Shown: in pieces, positions 1 to 6,929 of the stretch
Numbering within the stretch: position 1 is the first letter of the stretch
Layout of the letters: each line of letters opens with the position of its first letter
Assembly: GCA_002509325.1 (NCBI GenBank)
Contig: DADO01000185.1
Coordinates: 1-17,910, forward strand
Length of the DNA: 17,910 nt
From: Methanosarcina sp. UBA402
GTDB taxonomy: Archaea; Halobacteriota; Methanosarcinia; Methanosarcinales; Methanosarcinaceae
Reading direction: 5' to 3'
Made by a program: the position numbers and the translations under genes
The notes under the pieces: model-generated
Seen by the model: the letters and a program-made list of their open reading frames with translations, nothing else
Databases searched by the model: none
Told to the model about the DNA's origin: nothing

Positions 1-67
1 TGAATCTTTCAAAGATGATTCAGCATTCTAAACCTCATTGTTCTAACAATCATCTAAAACCAAGGTC

Positions 68-94
68 AGTCTTTAGCTCGGTGGTAGTTCACAA
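68..94 (-). mobile_element. Insertion-sequence-like end fragment (half palindrome)
   Basis: Read on the minus strand, these 27 nt match positions 4561-4587 on the plus strand with only two mismatches (25/27). The 4561 copy forms a full hairpin typical of IS200/IS605-family ends. Here only the left arm and loop (TTGTGAACTACC, then GAGCTAAAGACT) survive, and the right arm is degraded. The recognisable phosphatase fragment begins almost directly after it. The match is seen in the sequence; the IS200/IS605 assignment comes from family resemblance recalled without a database search. Confidence 0.45.
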
Positions 95-96
95 TT

Positions 97-279
97 ATGT
101 CTTCCGACCACTGTATCAAAAAACCTGACACCCGGCTCTTCAAGCTGGCTCTTGACAGGCTTGGGCTTGAACCCTGGGAAGTGCTCTCAATCGGCGACAC
201 ACCCGAAAACGATATTTATCCACCCCAGAGCCTGGGAATGAACGCAATACACATCTGGGAGGCATGGAAATATACATAA
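97..279 (+). pseudogene. HAD-superfamily phosphatase, C-terminal remnant
   Basis: The reading frame encodes only the last third of a haloacid dehalogenase-type hydrolase. A Lys-containing motif III (KKPDTRLF, residues 8-15) is followed by motif IV with the metal-binding acidic residues (GDTPENDI, residues 33-40) and the usual Gly-Met turn. The nucleophile motif I (DxDxT) and the cap domain are absent, and in-frame stops at 16-18, 55-57 and 85-87 show the frame does not continue upstream. A complete family member has about 200-240 residues, against 60 here. No ribosome binding site precedes the ATG, so it is probably not translated as a functional enzyme. Homology begins next to the insertion-sequence-like fragment at 68-94, which suggests that insertion or rearrangement removed the 5' part. 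The substrate is unknown. Confidence 0.7.
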
Positions 280-408
280 AAAACAGGATTATAGAAAGAT
301 AGAAACTCCTATAGGAAGATAAAAAAGAGAACCTTATTCCAGTTGAATTCTTATCAGTTGAATTCTAATCATATCTGAGTTTATATATCCCTTCATTATA
401 CTATTTTT

Positions 409-492
409 GGCTGAGCTGCTAGATTTGGCTGAGCTGCTAGATTTGGCTGAGCTGCTAGATTTGGCTGAGCTGCTAGATTTGGCTGAGCTGCT
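409..492. repeat. 18-bp tandem repeat, five copies
   Basis: The 12-mer ggctgagctgct starts at 409, 427, 445, 463 and 481, exactly 18 bp apart, joined by agattt spacers that are nearly invariant. Because 18 is a multiple of 3, the minus strand reads as five SSSSAK hexapeptides within an 89-residue open frame (334-603). That frame has no visible ribosome binding site or family resemblance, so it is not called as a gene. The plus strand of the array carries an in-frame stop in most units. Confidence 0.9.
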
Positions 493-503
493 TGATTGGT
501 TAC

Positions 504-617
504 ATGCAGGTTGTTTTTCCGGATAAAGGCGAAGCCAGAGGAAAACAAATTCAACTTCAGGTAGGCGTTGAACACGAAGAGTTTTCACTACATCTAAAAC
601 CATATATATTTAAATAA
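504..617 (+). CDS. Small unrecognised ORF, possible gene remnant
   Basis: A 37-codon frame starts at the ATG at 504, just after the 18-bp array, and ends in an AT-rich stretch before valS. The translation is polar, mixed and protein-like (it begins MQVVFPDKGEARGKQ and ends HLKPYIFK), unlike the low-complexity frames around it. No clear Shine-Dalgarno sequence precedes it. Upstream, the same frame reads back into the repeat and meets a stop at 474. It could be the tail of a decayed gene interrupted by the repeat, or chance. I do not recognise a family. Confidence 0.2.
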   Translation: MQVVFPDKGEARGKQIQLQVGVEHEEFSLHLKPYIFK

Positions 618-678
618 TCACAAGCACTCTAAACCCCAAGAAAATCTTACACTATTTTCCCAATCATGGAGTGTCTTT

Positions 679-3288
679 ATGACAGAATCAGAAATTCCAA
701 AAGAATATAATGCAAATGAGGTTGAGGAAAAGTGGATGGAGAAGTGGAACCTCTCCATGTACCATTTCAACTGGGGAGAAGATACCCGTCCCCAATATAT
801 AATTGACACCCCACCTCCCTATCCTACAGGCAATTTCCATATCGGAAACGCGCTTAACTGGTGCTATATTGACTTTGTTGCCCGATACAAACGTATGCGA
901 GGATATAATGTGATGTTCCCCCAGGGCTGGGACTGTCATGGCCTGCCAACCGAAGTCAAGGTTGAAGAGATTTACGGGATAACGAAGAACCAGGTTCCTC
1001 GTGCTGAGTTCCGCAGGATGTGCAGGGAACTGACTGCAGGAAACATCGAAAAGATGCGCAATACAATGCTGCGCCTGGGTTTTTCCGTTGACTGGAGCAA
1101 CGAATTCGTTACCATGGACCCCTCATACTTTGTAAAAACGCAGAAATCCTTTGTCAGGATGTACAATAACGAGCAAATCTATCATGAAGAACACCCTGTC
1201 AACTGGTGCCCCCGCTGTGAAACTGCCATTGCTTTTGCAGAAGTAGAGTATGAAACAAGGCAAACAAAACTTAATTTTGTCCATTTTGACAAGGTCGATA
1301 TTGCAACTACCAGACCCGAACTTATGGCAGCCTGTGTTGCAGTTGCAGTAAACCCTGAGGATAAGCGTTATAGCCAGTATATCGGTCAGGAAATTACAGT
1401 ACCGCTCTTTGGGCAGAAAGTGACTTTAATTGCTGATGAGGATGTTCAGCCTGAGTTTGGTACAGGTGCTGTAATGATCTGTACTTTCGGAGATAAGCAG
1501 GATGTACGCTGGTGGGTGAAATACGGGCTGCCCCTTATAAAAGCCATCGACAAGCAGGGCAAGATGACAAAAGCGGCAGGCAAGTACGAAGGCATGAGCA
1601 TTGACGAATGCAGAGAAGCTGTTGTTTCTGACCTGAATGCCGCAGGTTTCCTCTATGACCAGAAGCCTCTTGAACAGAATGTCGGGCTCTGCTGGCGCTG
1701 TGATACTGCAATAGAAATTCTTTCAGAGCCTCAGTGGTTCGTAAAAATCGACAATGATGAAATCCTGAAAGCTGCAGATGAAATCAACTGGTATCCTGAT
1801 TACATGAAAGTCAGGCTCCAGAACTGGACAGGAACCATGGAATGGGACTGGTGCATTTCCAGGCAGAGGATCTTTGCAACTCCAATTCCGATCTGGTACT
1901 GTAAACAGTGTGGGGAAGTAATGATTGCAGAAGAAAGCTGGCTCCCTATTGACCCGAATGAAGCTGCTCCAAAGAAAGCCTGTGCCTGCGGCTCAACCGA
2001 GTTTGAACCTGAAGCCGACGTACTTGACACCTGGATGGATTCCTCGATTACGGCATTACATGTCACAGGCTGGGAAAGCGAGCATGAACTCCGCCTGCCT
2101 GCACAAATCCGTCCTCAGGGACACGATATCATCAGGACCTGGGCTTTTTACACGATCCTGCGGAGCCTTGCCCTTGAAGACAAGAAACCCTGGGACTCTA
2201 TAGTAATTAACGGTATGGTGCTCGGGCCTGACGGACACAAGATGAGCAAGTCCCTTGGAAACGTTATTTCCCCTGAAGAAGTAACCTCACAGTACAGTGC
2301 CGATGCTTTCAGGCAGTGGGGCGCAGTCGGCGGCTCCACAGGTTCAGATATAATGTTCCGCTGGAAAGATGTGGTCTCAGCTTCTCGCTTCCTTCAGAAG
2401 ATGTGGAGTATTTACCGTTTCTCAATGTCTCACCTGAAAGGTTTTGAACCAGAAGATGCCGAGAACTTCTCCACGGACTCTCTCCTTATAATTGACAGGT
2501 GGCTGCTGAGTAAACTTAACAGGCTTGTGGACACTGCGACAAAAGAACTTGATGAGTACCAGTTTGATTCCGCTTTCAAGGCTATAAGAGGTTTTGCCTG
2601 GGAAATCCTTGCTGATAATTACCTGGAACTCGTAAAAAGCAGGCTTTATGGCGATGAGCTTGAAGGCAGGAAAGCAGCCCAGTATGTGCTCTACAAAACG
2701 ATAAAAACCCTCTCACTTCTGCTTGCACCCTTTATACCCTTCTTTGCAGAAGAACTATATTCCAGGTTTAGCAATGAGAGTGTTCACATACAGGCCTGGC
2801 CGGCAGTCGATGAGAGTTTCATAAACGATGAAGCCGAAGCTGCAGGGGAACTGATCAAGGATATCACAGGTGAGGTCCGCAGATACAAGTCTGACCTGGG
2901 TATGGCGCTTAATGCCCCCCTGAGAAAGCTTGAGATCTATAATGCAGATATCGATACAGAGGATATTGCAGGCGCCACAAACTCGGAAGTTGAGTTGATG
3001 AAAGGTGCCCCTTCCTTTGAATATGTGCCAGTGGAAGTTAAGCCCAATATGGGCATCCTGGGTCCCAGGTTCAGAAAAGAAGCAGGTGCTGTCGTCAAAG
3101 CTCTCAAGGCAGAAGACCCTGCTGCGGTTGAAGCCCAGGTGACTTCTGGAAAAATAACCGTTACTGTAAACGGCGAATCTATCGAGCTCGAACCTGAAGC
3201 CGTAGAGATAAGAAAAGAAGTAATTTCAGGCGGCAGGGAGGTAGATGTGGTTAAAGTCAAAAATGCGGTTGTTGTAATTGTAAGGTAA
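679..3288 (+). CDS. valS: Valyl-tRNA synthetase
   Basis: This cytoplasmic class Ia aminoacyl-tRNA synthetase (869 aa) charges tRNA-Val with valine using ATP and hydrolyses mischarged threonyl-tRNA in its editing domain. The Rossmann catalytic core carries the HIGH-type signature HIGN at residues 54-57, after PPPYPTG, and the second ATP-binding loop KMSKS at 521-525. The inserted editing (CP1) domain with TTRPELMAA lies between them. Cys pairs (WCPRC, CWRC, YCKQC with CACGS) resemble the zinc-binding knuckles of archaeal ValRS. The C-terminal anticodon-binding domain follows from about residue 600. The length fits archaeal ValRS. The ATG at 679 has a good GGAGTG ribosome binding site at 668-673. 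The gene stands alone and ends at a strong hairpin terminator. The separation from IleRS rests on the overall sequence character and is confident. Confidence 0.97.
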   Translation: MTESEIPKEYNANEVEEKWMEKWNLSMYHFNWGEDTRPQYIIDTPPPYPTGNFHIGNALNWCYIDFVARYKRMRGYNVMFPQGWDCHGLPTEVKVEEIYGITKNQVPRAEFRRMCRELTAGNIEKMRNTMLRLGFSVDWSNEFVTMDPSYFVKTQKSFVRMYNNEQIYHEEHPVNWCPRCETAIAFAEVEYETRQTKLNFVHFDKVDIATTRPELMAACVAVAVNPEDKRYSQYIGQEITVPLFGQKVTLIADEDVQPEFGTGAVMICTFGDKQDVRWWVKYGLPLIKAIDKQGKMTKAAGKYEGMSIDECREAVVSDLNAAGFLYDQKPLEQNVGLCWRCDTAIEILSEPQWFVKIDNDEILKAADEINWYPDYMKVRLQNWTGTMEWDWCISRQRIFATPIPIWYCKQCGEVMIAEESWLPIDPNEAAPKKACACGSTEFEPEADVLDTWMDSSITALHVTGWESEHELRLPAQIRPQGHDIIRTWAFYTILRSLALEDKKPWDSIVINGMVLGPDGHKMSKSLGNVISPEEVTSQYSADAFRQWGAVGGSTGSDIMFRWKDVVSASRFLQKMWSIYRFSMSHLKGFEPEDAENFSTDSLLIIDRWLLSKLNRLVDTATKELDEYQFDSAFKAIRGFAWEILADNYLELVKSRLYGDELEGRKAAQYVLYKTIKTLSLLLAPFIPFFAEELYSRFSNESVHIQAWPAVDESFINDEAEAAGELIKDITGEVRRYKSDLGMALNAPLRKLEIYNADIDTEDIAGATNSEVELMKGAPSFEYVPVEVKPNMGILGPRFRKEAGAVVKALKAEDPAAVEAQVTSGKITVTVNGESIELEPEAVEIRKEVISGGREVDVVKVKNAVVVIVR

Positions 3289-3294
3289 AATTAT

Positions 3295-3320
3295 AAGGTA
3301 AGCTTCTGCTTACCTTTTTT
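3295..3320 (+). terminator. valS hairpin terminator
   Basis: A perfect 9-bp inverted repeat (AAGGTAAGC at 3295-3303 and GCTTACCTT at 3308-3316) encloses a TTCT loop and runs into TTTTTT. It begins 6 nt after the valS stop codon, the position expected for an intrinsic terminator. Confidence 0.8.
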
Positions 3321-3415
3321 CCATAAATGTCCGGTATAATTTGGCTGATACTTATTTTTCCCAGTTTTTTACGAACATTTAAAGGCAGGACACCATTGAG
3401 GTTCGACCATAAATC

Positions 3416-3537
3416 GGCTCTGTAGAAATTCTCTGAAATAGTGAATTTTCATAAATTTGAACAGAATAGTCTGATCTGAATATACTTATTTCTTTTCAGC
3501 CTCTTTCACCTGATATTGATAGGTTTTCTACAGAGAC
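3416..3537. mobile_element. MITE-like non-autonomous element
   Basis: Terminal inverted repeats GGCTCTGTAGAAA (3416-3428) and TTTCTACAGAGAC (3525-3537) match at 12 of 13 positions and bound a 122-bp, AT-rich segment with no ORF. Directly outside both ends lies ATAAAT (3409-3414 and 3538-3543), with one extra base on the left. This looks like a target-site duplication. The structure fits an internally deleted DNA transposon mobilised in trans. The parent transposase family cannot be named from this window. Confidence 0.55.
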
Positions 3538-3810
3538 ATAAATTCAGATTCCGATTTTAATCCTGCACACCAGATATAAACCAGCTATAAAGCCGATGCG
3601 ATAAACATAATGAAAAAATTCATCAATTGCTTAGCTTAAATTGAGGATTGTCTATAAAGCCTGGATCTCAAAAACTGAGCATTTACAATTAACTCTTAAC
3701 TTTAAAAGAGTTTTGATATTTTAAAAACTCAGGCTAACGGGAAAGAAGTAAAGTAATTACATGTTTTTAGATTGCAATGGAGTTAGTTAATCAGGCGTAA
3801 GTATCCGAGC

Positions 3811-3838
3811 TTTGTTAATTCTTTTATAGATTAACAAA
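3811..3838. promoter_or_regulatory. Perfect inverted repeat upstream of the DsrE-like gene
   Basis: TTTGTTAAT (3811-3819) and ATTAACAAA (3830-3838) are perfect 9-bp arms around a 10-nt spacer. They sit about 50 bp upstream of the TATA box of the next gene, a position where an archaeal activator or repressor dimer could bind. The arms are AT-rich, so chance is possible. The rest of the 3538-3945 gap holds no ORF that I can support. Confidence 0.35.
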
Positions 3839-3887
3839 ATTATTTAAATTAAGTGAAAAAATATGAATTCCTCTTCTCAATGTGAAA

Positions 3888-3897
3888 CTTTATATAC
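3888..3897 (+). promoter_or_regulatory. TATA box of the DsrE-like gene
   Basis: The stretch ctttatatac fits the archaeal box A consensus. Transcription would start near 3920, about 25 nt downstream, giving a short leader that contains the GGGAG ribosome binding site (3936-3940) before the ATG at 3946. Confidence 0.6.
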
Positions 3898-3945
3898 ATC
3901 CAGGTAATCTGTTTCAGAAATGTATTATTTAGACCGGGAGTTCTT

Positions 3946-4314
3946 ATGACAAAAGTTAAAAAAGTTCTACTGCTGCTCAAAAATATGGTGTATGAAAGCA
4001 CCAGCCCGCAGGAGACTCTAAAATTTGCTAAGTATTATCGAAGTAAGGGGCTCGATGTGCTGGTTATTCTATGGGGACCTATGGGAGTATTGCTAGCAAA
4101 AAAAGATAAAACGAGAGGATCGCCCAAGTACGATGCCACTGTCCAGGAATGCATTGATCTAGGAGTCGAGTTCCGGTGCTGCCAGCTTGCTTCGGACATG
4201 ATCGGGCTTAAAAAAGAAGAGTTGATCCCTGGAATCGAATTTATCTGCTCGAAAGAAGTGGCCGAACTCTTTTTGAGATATACTGAAGAGAATCAGCTAA
4301 TCATTAATTTCTGA
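3946..4314 (+). CDS. DsrE/DsrF-like small sulfur-relay family protein
   Basis: This 122-residue soluble protein has the alpha/beta fold signature of the DsrE/DsrF/YchN family. A hydrophobic first strand (KKVLLLLKNM) is followed by a helix of the 'E..LKFAKYYRSKGLDVLVI' type and then GVEFRCCQLASDMIG. The last segment carries the cysteines (78 and 79) where family members have a persulfide-carrying Cys. Further Cys residues are at 69 and 101. Relatives move sulfur in tRNA thiolation or dissimilatory sulfur metabolism, but many archaeal members are uncharacterised, so no specific reaction is claimed. The length is typical. The start is supported by GGGAG 5 nt upstream and by a TATA box at about 3888. 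It stands alone between repeat-rich gaps, so the neighbourhood gives no functional hint. Confidence 0.8.
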   Translation: MTKVKKVLLLLKNMVYESTSPQETLKFAKYYRSKGLDVLVILWGPMGVLLAKKDKTRGSPKYDATVQECIDLGVEFRCCQLASDMIGLKKEELIPGIEFICSKEVAELFLRYTEENQLIINF

Positions 4315-4349
4315 GCCTGCGAGACTTATAAAAATTGCATTAGGCTTCT

Positions 4350-4362
4350 GGGTAAAATACCC
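4350..4362 (+). terminator. Weak hairpin after the DsrE-like gene
   Basis: GGGTA (4350-4354) and TACCC (4358-4362) pair around an AAA loop, 36 nt after the stop codon. No clean oligo-T run follows directly, so its role as a terminator is uncertain. Confidence 0.25.
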
Positions 4363-4523
4363 TTAATCAAAATTATGTTTTGTTGTAGGCTTTTCTTAAT
4401 TAACATTTTCTTCCACTTAATTATTAATTTAATCCAATTGATCCCTCAATCAAGGAATAAGTGCTTGAAACCAGCCTGCAGAACAGGCTCTCTACATTCA
4501 ATCCAGTTAATCTGTTTTTTAAA

Positions 4524-4557
4524 CTCTGTTTGCTCTTTAACTCTGTTTGCTCTTTAA
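4524..4557. repeat. 17-bp tandem duplication
   Basis: Two identical, directly adjacent copies of ctctgtttgctctttaa occupy 4524-4540 and 4541-4557. They lie just before the IS-like hairpin at 4561. Confidence 0.85.
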
Positions 4558-4560
4558 GCC

Positions 4561-4605
4561 TTGTGAACTACCCCTGAGCTAAAGACTCAGGGGTTTTACG
4601 CTTCT
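4561..4605 (+). mobile_element. IS200/IS605-like palindromic end
   Basis: ACCCCTGAG (4570-4578) pairs perfectly with CTCAGGGGT (4586-4594) around a 7-nt loop, flanked by TTGTGAACT on the left and TTTACGCTTCT on the right. I associate this arrangement with the subterminal hairpins of IS200/IS605 (TnpB-type) elements in archaea. No intact tnpA or tnpB is present nearby, so this would be a solo end or decayed copy. A near-identical 27-nt stretch lies inverted at 68-94. The family assignment is from memory; the hairpin and the repeat match are directly visible. Confidence 0.45.
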
Positions 4606-4954
4606 TAATATAAATTTGATTAGATTTCAATGGGACCTGAAGTTTTCCTGTAAGACCTTAATTTATAAGGAAGTATTCACAGTTATTTTTTCATTGTTCA
4701 TAAGAAGATATTCACAACTATTTGGTATGAAAGTGCTTTCAAGTATTTTCATTTCTTTGTGCCTGTTATTCGAAGAATTTCATGTTCGTTTTTTCATTAT
4801 CTATATTTTCATTATCTATATTTTCATTGTCTATGTGATCCAGCAGAGCTTTTGCATTAACTTTCAAATCTTTAAACAGTTTAAATATGATAGAAAATAT
4901 AACATCAAGGAACAAATTATATGCCAATATGCCTATAATTAGGATAAAAATGGA
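4606..4954. other. Gene-poor AT-rich stretch with a 15-bp repeat
   Basis: No convincing gene is seen. An open frame of 108 codons (4616-4942) is rich in Phe and Ile because the DNA is AT-rich. Its apparent membrane segment comes from a 15-bp tandem repeat (ttttcattatctata at 4791-4805 and 4806-4820, with a diverged third copy to 4835). No ribosome binding site precedes the ATG. Confidence 0.5.
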
Positions 4955-4970
4955 TTTTAATATAAATATG
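4955..4970 (+). promoter_or_regulatory. Candidate TATA box of hmgA
   Basis: The stretch ttttaatataaatatg is the best box A candidate upstream of hmgA. It predicts a transcription start near 4990 and a leader of about 120 nt that contains the paired boxes at 4992-5038. Confidence 0.4.
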
Positions 4971-4991
4971 CGACTTTAAAACAATTAATCA

Positions 4992-5038
4992 ACATCGTTA
5001 TCGATATCATGCGGTGACAAACATTGTTATCGATATCA
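4992..5038. promoter_or_regulatory. Paired TATCGATA direct-repeat boxes before hmgA
   Basis: Two 18-nt boxes differ at only one position: acatcgttatcgatatca (4992-5009) and acattgttatcgatatca (5021-5038). Their centres are 29 bp apart. Each contains the palindrome TATCGATA, as expected of a site for a dimeric regulator. They lie at or just after the predicted start of transcription, which in archaea usually means repression. The regulator is unknown. Confidence 0.5.
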
Positions 5039-5114
5039 AAATCAATTCCAAAATTTCAGTCATTAGTCAATTAGTTTTGAAAATGTTAAAAAATAATCTT
5101 AAGCAGGTGACTTC

Positions 5115-6371
5115 ATGTTTTTACAGGATTATGAACTAAACGAGGAAGAGAAAGTTCTTTTACAGAAGGTTCTTGATGGGAGTGTTGCGCTTCGCAAGAT
5201 CGAGGAGCTTGCAGACCCGCTAACTTCAGTAAAAATCAGGCGGCTTGCAATACAGGAGTTTGCAAAACTCGAGTTCGAGCACATCCAGAATTTTTCCCTT
5301 GATGTGGAAGCCATAACGAAAAAAAATATTGAAAATATGATAGGCGCGGTTCAGATTCCCCTCGGTGTTGCCGGGCTTCTGAAGGTAAACGGCGAATATG
5401 CGAATTCTGAATACTATATTCCGCTTGCTACAACCGAAGGAGCTCTAGTTGCCAGTGTAAACCGTGGCTGTTCGGTTATCACGAAATCAGGGGGAGCAAA
5501 TGTCAGGGTTTTTGAAGACGAGATGACCAGAGCGCCTGTTTTTAAGCTTGATAGCCTTGAGCGAGCCAAGAAATTTTATGAATGGGTAAAATACCCAGAG
5601 ACCTTTGAACAGATGAAAGTGGTTGCCGAAAAAACAACCCGTTTTGGAAAATTGCTTTCCGTAAAACCCTTCGTAACCGGCACATACGTATACCTCAGGT
5701 TCTCGTACGATACAAAGGACGCTATGGGCATGAACATGGCTACTATAGCTACTGATGCAGTCATGCACCTGATAGAAGACGAATTCGGCGCACAACCTAT
5801 CACCCTTTCTGGAAATATGTGTACCGACAAAAAACCTGCTGCAATAAGCACAATTCTGGGTAGAGGAAAAACGGTTGTAGCCGACGTTACCATTCCAAAA
5901 GAGCTTGTCAAAGAGACCCTGAAATGTACGCCCGAATCCATGTTTGAGGTAAACTACAGCAAAAACTTGCTGGGCTCAGCAAGAGCAGGAGCACTTGGCT
6001 TCAATGCCCATGCTGCAAACATTATTGCTGCGATCTATCTAGCCTGTGGACAGGATGCCGCCCATGTTGTCGAAGGGAGCACTGCAATTACAAGCATGGA
6101 ACTTACAAAATATGAAGAAATTCACTGTTCTGTCACTTTGCCTGCCCTGCCTGTGGGAACAGTCGGAGGAGGTACTGGCCTTGGAACTCAAAGAGATTGC
6201 CTGAATATTCTTGGCGTTACAGGCGCAGGTGAAGTTCCCGGAATAAACTCAAAGAAATTTGCAGAAATCGTAGCTTCTGCCGTGCTTGCAGGAGAGATTT
6301 CCCTCATTGGAGCCCAGGCTGCAGGACATCTAGCCCGCGCTCATGCCCAGCTCGGCCGTGGGAAGTTCTAA
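5115..6371 (+). CDS. hmgA: 3-hydroxy-3-methylglutaryl-CoA reductase (class I)
   Basis: The enzyme reduces HMG-CoA to mevalonate with two NADPH, the committed step to the isoprenoid chains of archaeal membrane lipids. The protein has 418 aa, as expected for soluble archaeal HMGR without the eukaryotic membrane anchor. Visible motifs in order are ENMIGAVQIPLG (73-84), TTEGALVAS with catalytic Glu108, the NADPH-binding DAMGMNM (202-208) typical of class I, TDKKPAA with the catalytic Lys at 239, GQDAAH with Asp314, GTVGGGTGLGTQ (348-359), and GHLARAH with the catalytic His at 405. All catalytic residues are present. An AGGTGA ribosome binding site at 5104-5109 supports the ATG at 5115. The gene is monocistronic. 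Two conserved boxes upstream may control it, and a block of repeats starts at its stop codon. Confidence 0.97.
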   Translation: MFLQDYELNEEEKVLLQKVLDGSVALRKIEELADPLTSVKIRRLAIQEFAKLEFEHIQNFSLDVEAITKKNIENMIGAVQIPLGVAGLLKVNGEYANSEYYIPLATTEGALVASVNRGCSVITKSGGANVRVFEDEMTRAPVFKLDSLERAKKFYEWVKYPETFEQMKVVAEKTTRFGKLLSVKPFVTGTYVYLRFSYDTKDAMGMNMATIATDAVMHLIEDEFGAQPITLSGNMCTDKKPAAISTILGRGKTVVADVTIPKELVKETLKCTPESMFEVNYSKNLLGSARAGALGFNAHAANIIAAIYLACGQDAAHVVEGSTAITSMELTKYEEIHCSVTLPALPVGTVGGGTGLGTQRDCLNILGVTGAGEVPGINSKKFAEIVASAVLAGEISLIGAQAAGHLARAHAQLGRGKF

Positions 6372-6372
6372 C

Positions 6373-6414
6373 GCAACCGTTGGGCCGCAACCGTTGGGCC
6401 GCAACCGTTGCGCC
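6373..6414. repeat. 14-bp tandem repeat, three copies
   Basis: The unit gcaaccgttgggcc occurs at 6373-6386 and 6387-6400, with a third copy at 6401-6414 carrying one change. Each unit contains the near-palindrome CAACCGTTG. The array begins 2 nt after the hmgA stop codon and is much richer in GC than the rest of the gap. Confidence 0.9.
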
Positions 6415-6573
6415 GGTTGATCACGCCGCGCTGCCAGGGGTTTTTGATCAAACTTTTTTTGAAAAAGTTTGCGGTTGATCACGCCGCGCTGCCAGGGGTT
6501 TTTGATCAAACTTTTTTTGAAAAAGTTTGCGGTTGACCACGCCGCCGCCAAGAATTTTCGGTTTTGATCAAAC
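6415..6573. repeat. 58-bp tandem repeat with embedded hairpins
   Basis: Two identical 58-bp units (6415-6472 and 6473-6530) begin ggttgatcacgccg and each contains the hairpin CAAACTTTTT-ttg-AAAAAGTTTG, a 10-bp stem with a 3-nt loop (first copy at 6449-6471). A diverged, truncated third unit (ggttgaccacgccg) runs from 6531 to about 6573. Located just downstream of hmgA, the hairpins with T-runs may end hmgA transcripts. I believe similar sequences are scattered in Methanosarcina genomes, but could not check. Confidence 0.85.
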
Positions 6574-6910
6574 ATCATGCAGCGCTGGAGAGTGAAAAGT
6601 TCTGAGGTTATCAGAATAAGATCTTCCGAGTAAAATACGACCTCAGTGCACTCGAAATAAAAGCTAGATTTCACCTGATTAGATTTCACTTCAGGCAAGA
6701 AGCCCTCTTTCCTGATATAGAACAGCATTTATGGGGACTATATTCCTATTTTTATCTTTTTTTCTACCTGAATAGTTACTTTTTTTCAATTTTTTCTTTT
6801 TACCGGATGCTTAGATCTTCTTTTTAATTGGGAATTGTTTCCTTGTCTTTTCAAAGAAAGTTTTTAGCCCTTATCTTTTCAACGGAAGACTTAAATCTAT
6901 TATTTTATAC
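6574..6910. other. Gene-free stretch, T-rich
   Basis: No supported ORF is present. A small nested inverted repeat lies at 6600-6646 (TTCTGA/TCAGAA inside CTGAGGT/ACCTCAG). The direct repeat tagatttcac occurs twice about 15 bp apart (from 6665). From 6745 the plus strand has many oligo-T runs, which could act as archaeal terminators. Confidence 0.5.
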
Positions 6911-6914
6911 AGAA

Positions 6915-6926
6915 AAATTTATATCT
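6915..6926 (+). promoter_or_regulatory. Candidate TATA box of the small membrane protein gene
   Basis: The stretch aaatttatatct resembles box A and predicts a start near 6945, inside the palindrome at 6930-6954. The region is AT-rich, so alternatives exist (for example tttataaac near 6991). Confidence 0.35.
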
Positions 6927-6929
6927 TCT

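Noticed and set aside
68..94. tRNA-like motif (tagctcggtggtag resembles a tRNA D-arm)
   Set aside because: No acceptor stem, anticodon arm or T-arm lies at the right distances, and the stretch is explained by the inverted match to 4561-4587.
334..603. 89-codon minus-strand frame with SSSSAK repeats as a gene
   Set aside because: No ribosome binding site, no family resemblance, and most of it is the 18-bp array.
4375..4557. 60-codon frame before the IS-like hairpin as a TnpB tail
   Set aside because: No zinc-finger or catalytic motif of TnpB is visible. It could be a decayed remnant, but nothing specific supports it.
4616..4942. 108-codon frame with an apparent membrane segment
   Set aside because: Phe/Ile/Tyr-rich composition follows from AT-rich DNA, the hydrophobic part comes from a 15-bp tandem repeat, and there is no ribosome binding site.
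6330..6728. 132-codon minus-strand frame downstream of hmgA
   Set aside because: It is a translation of the 14-bp and 58-bp repeats and overlaps the end of hmgA on the opposite strand.
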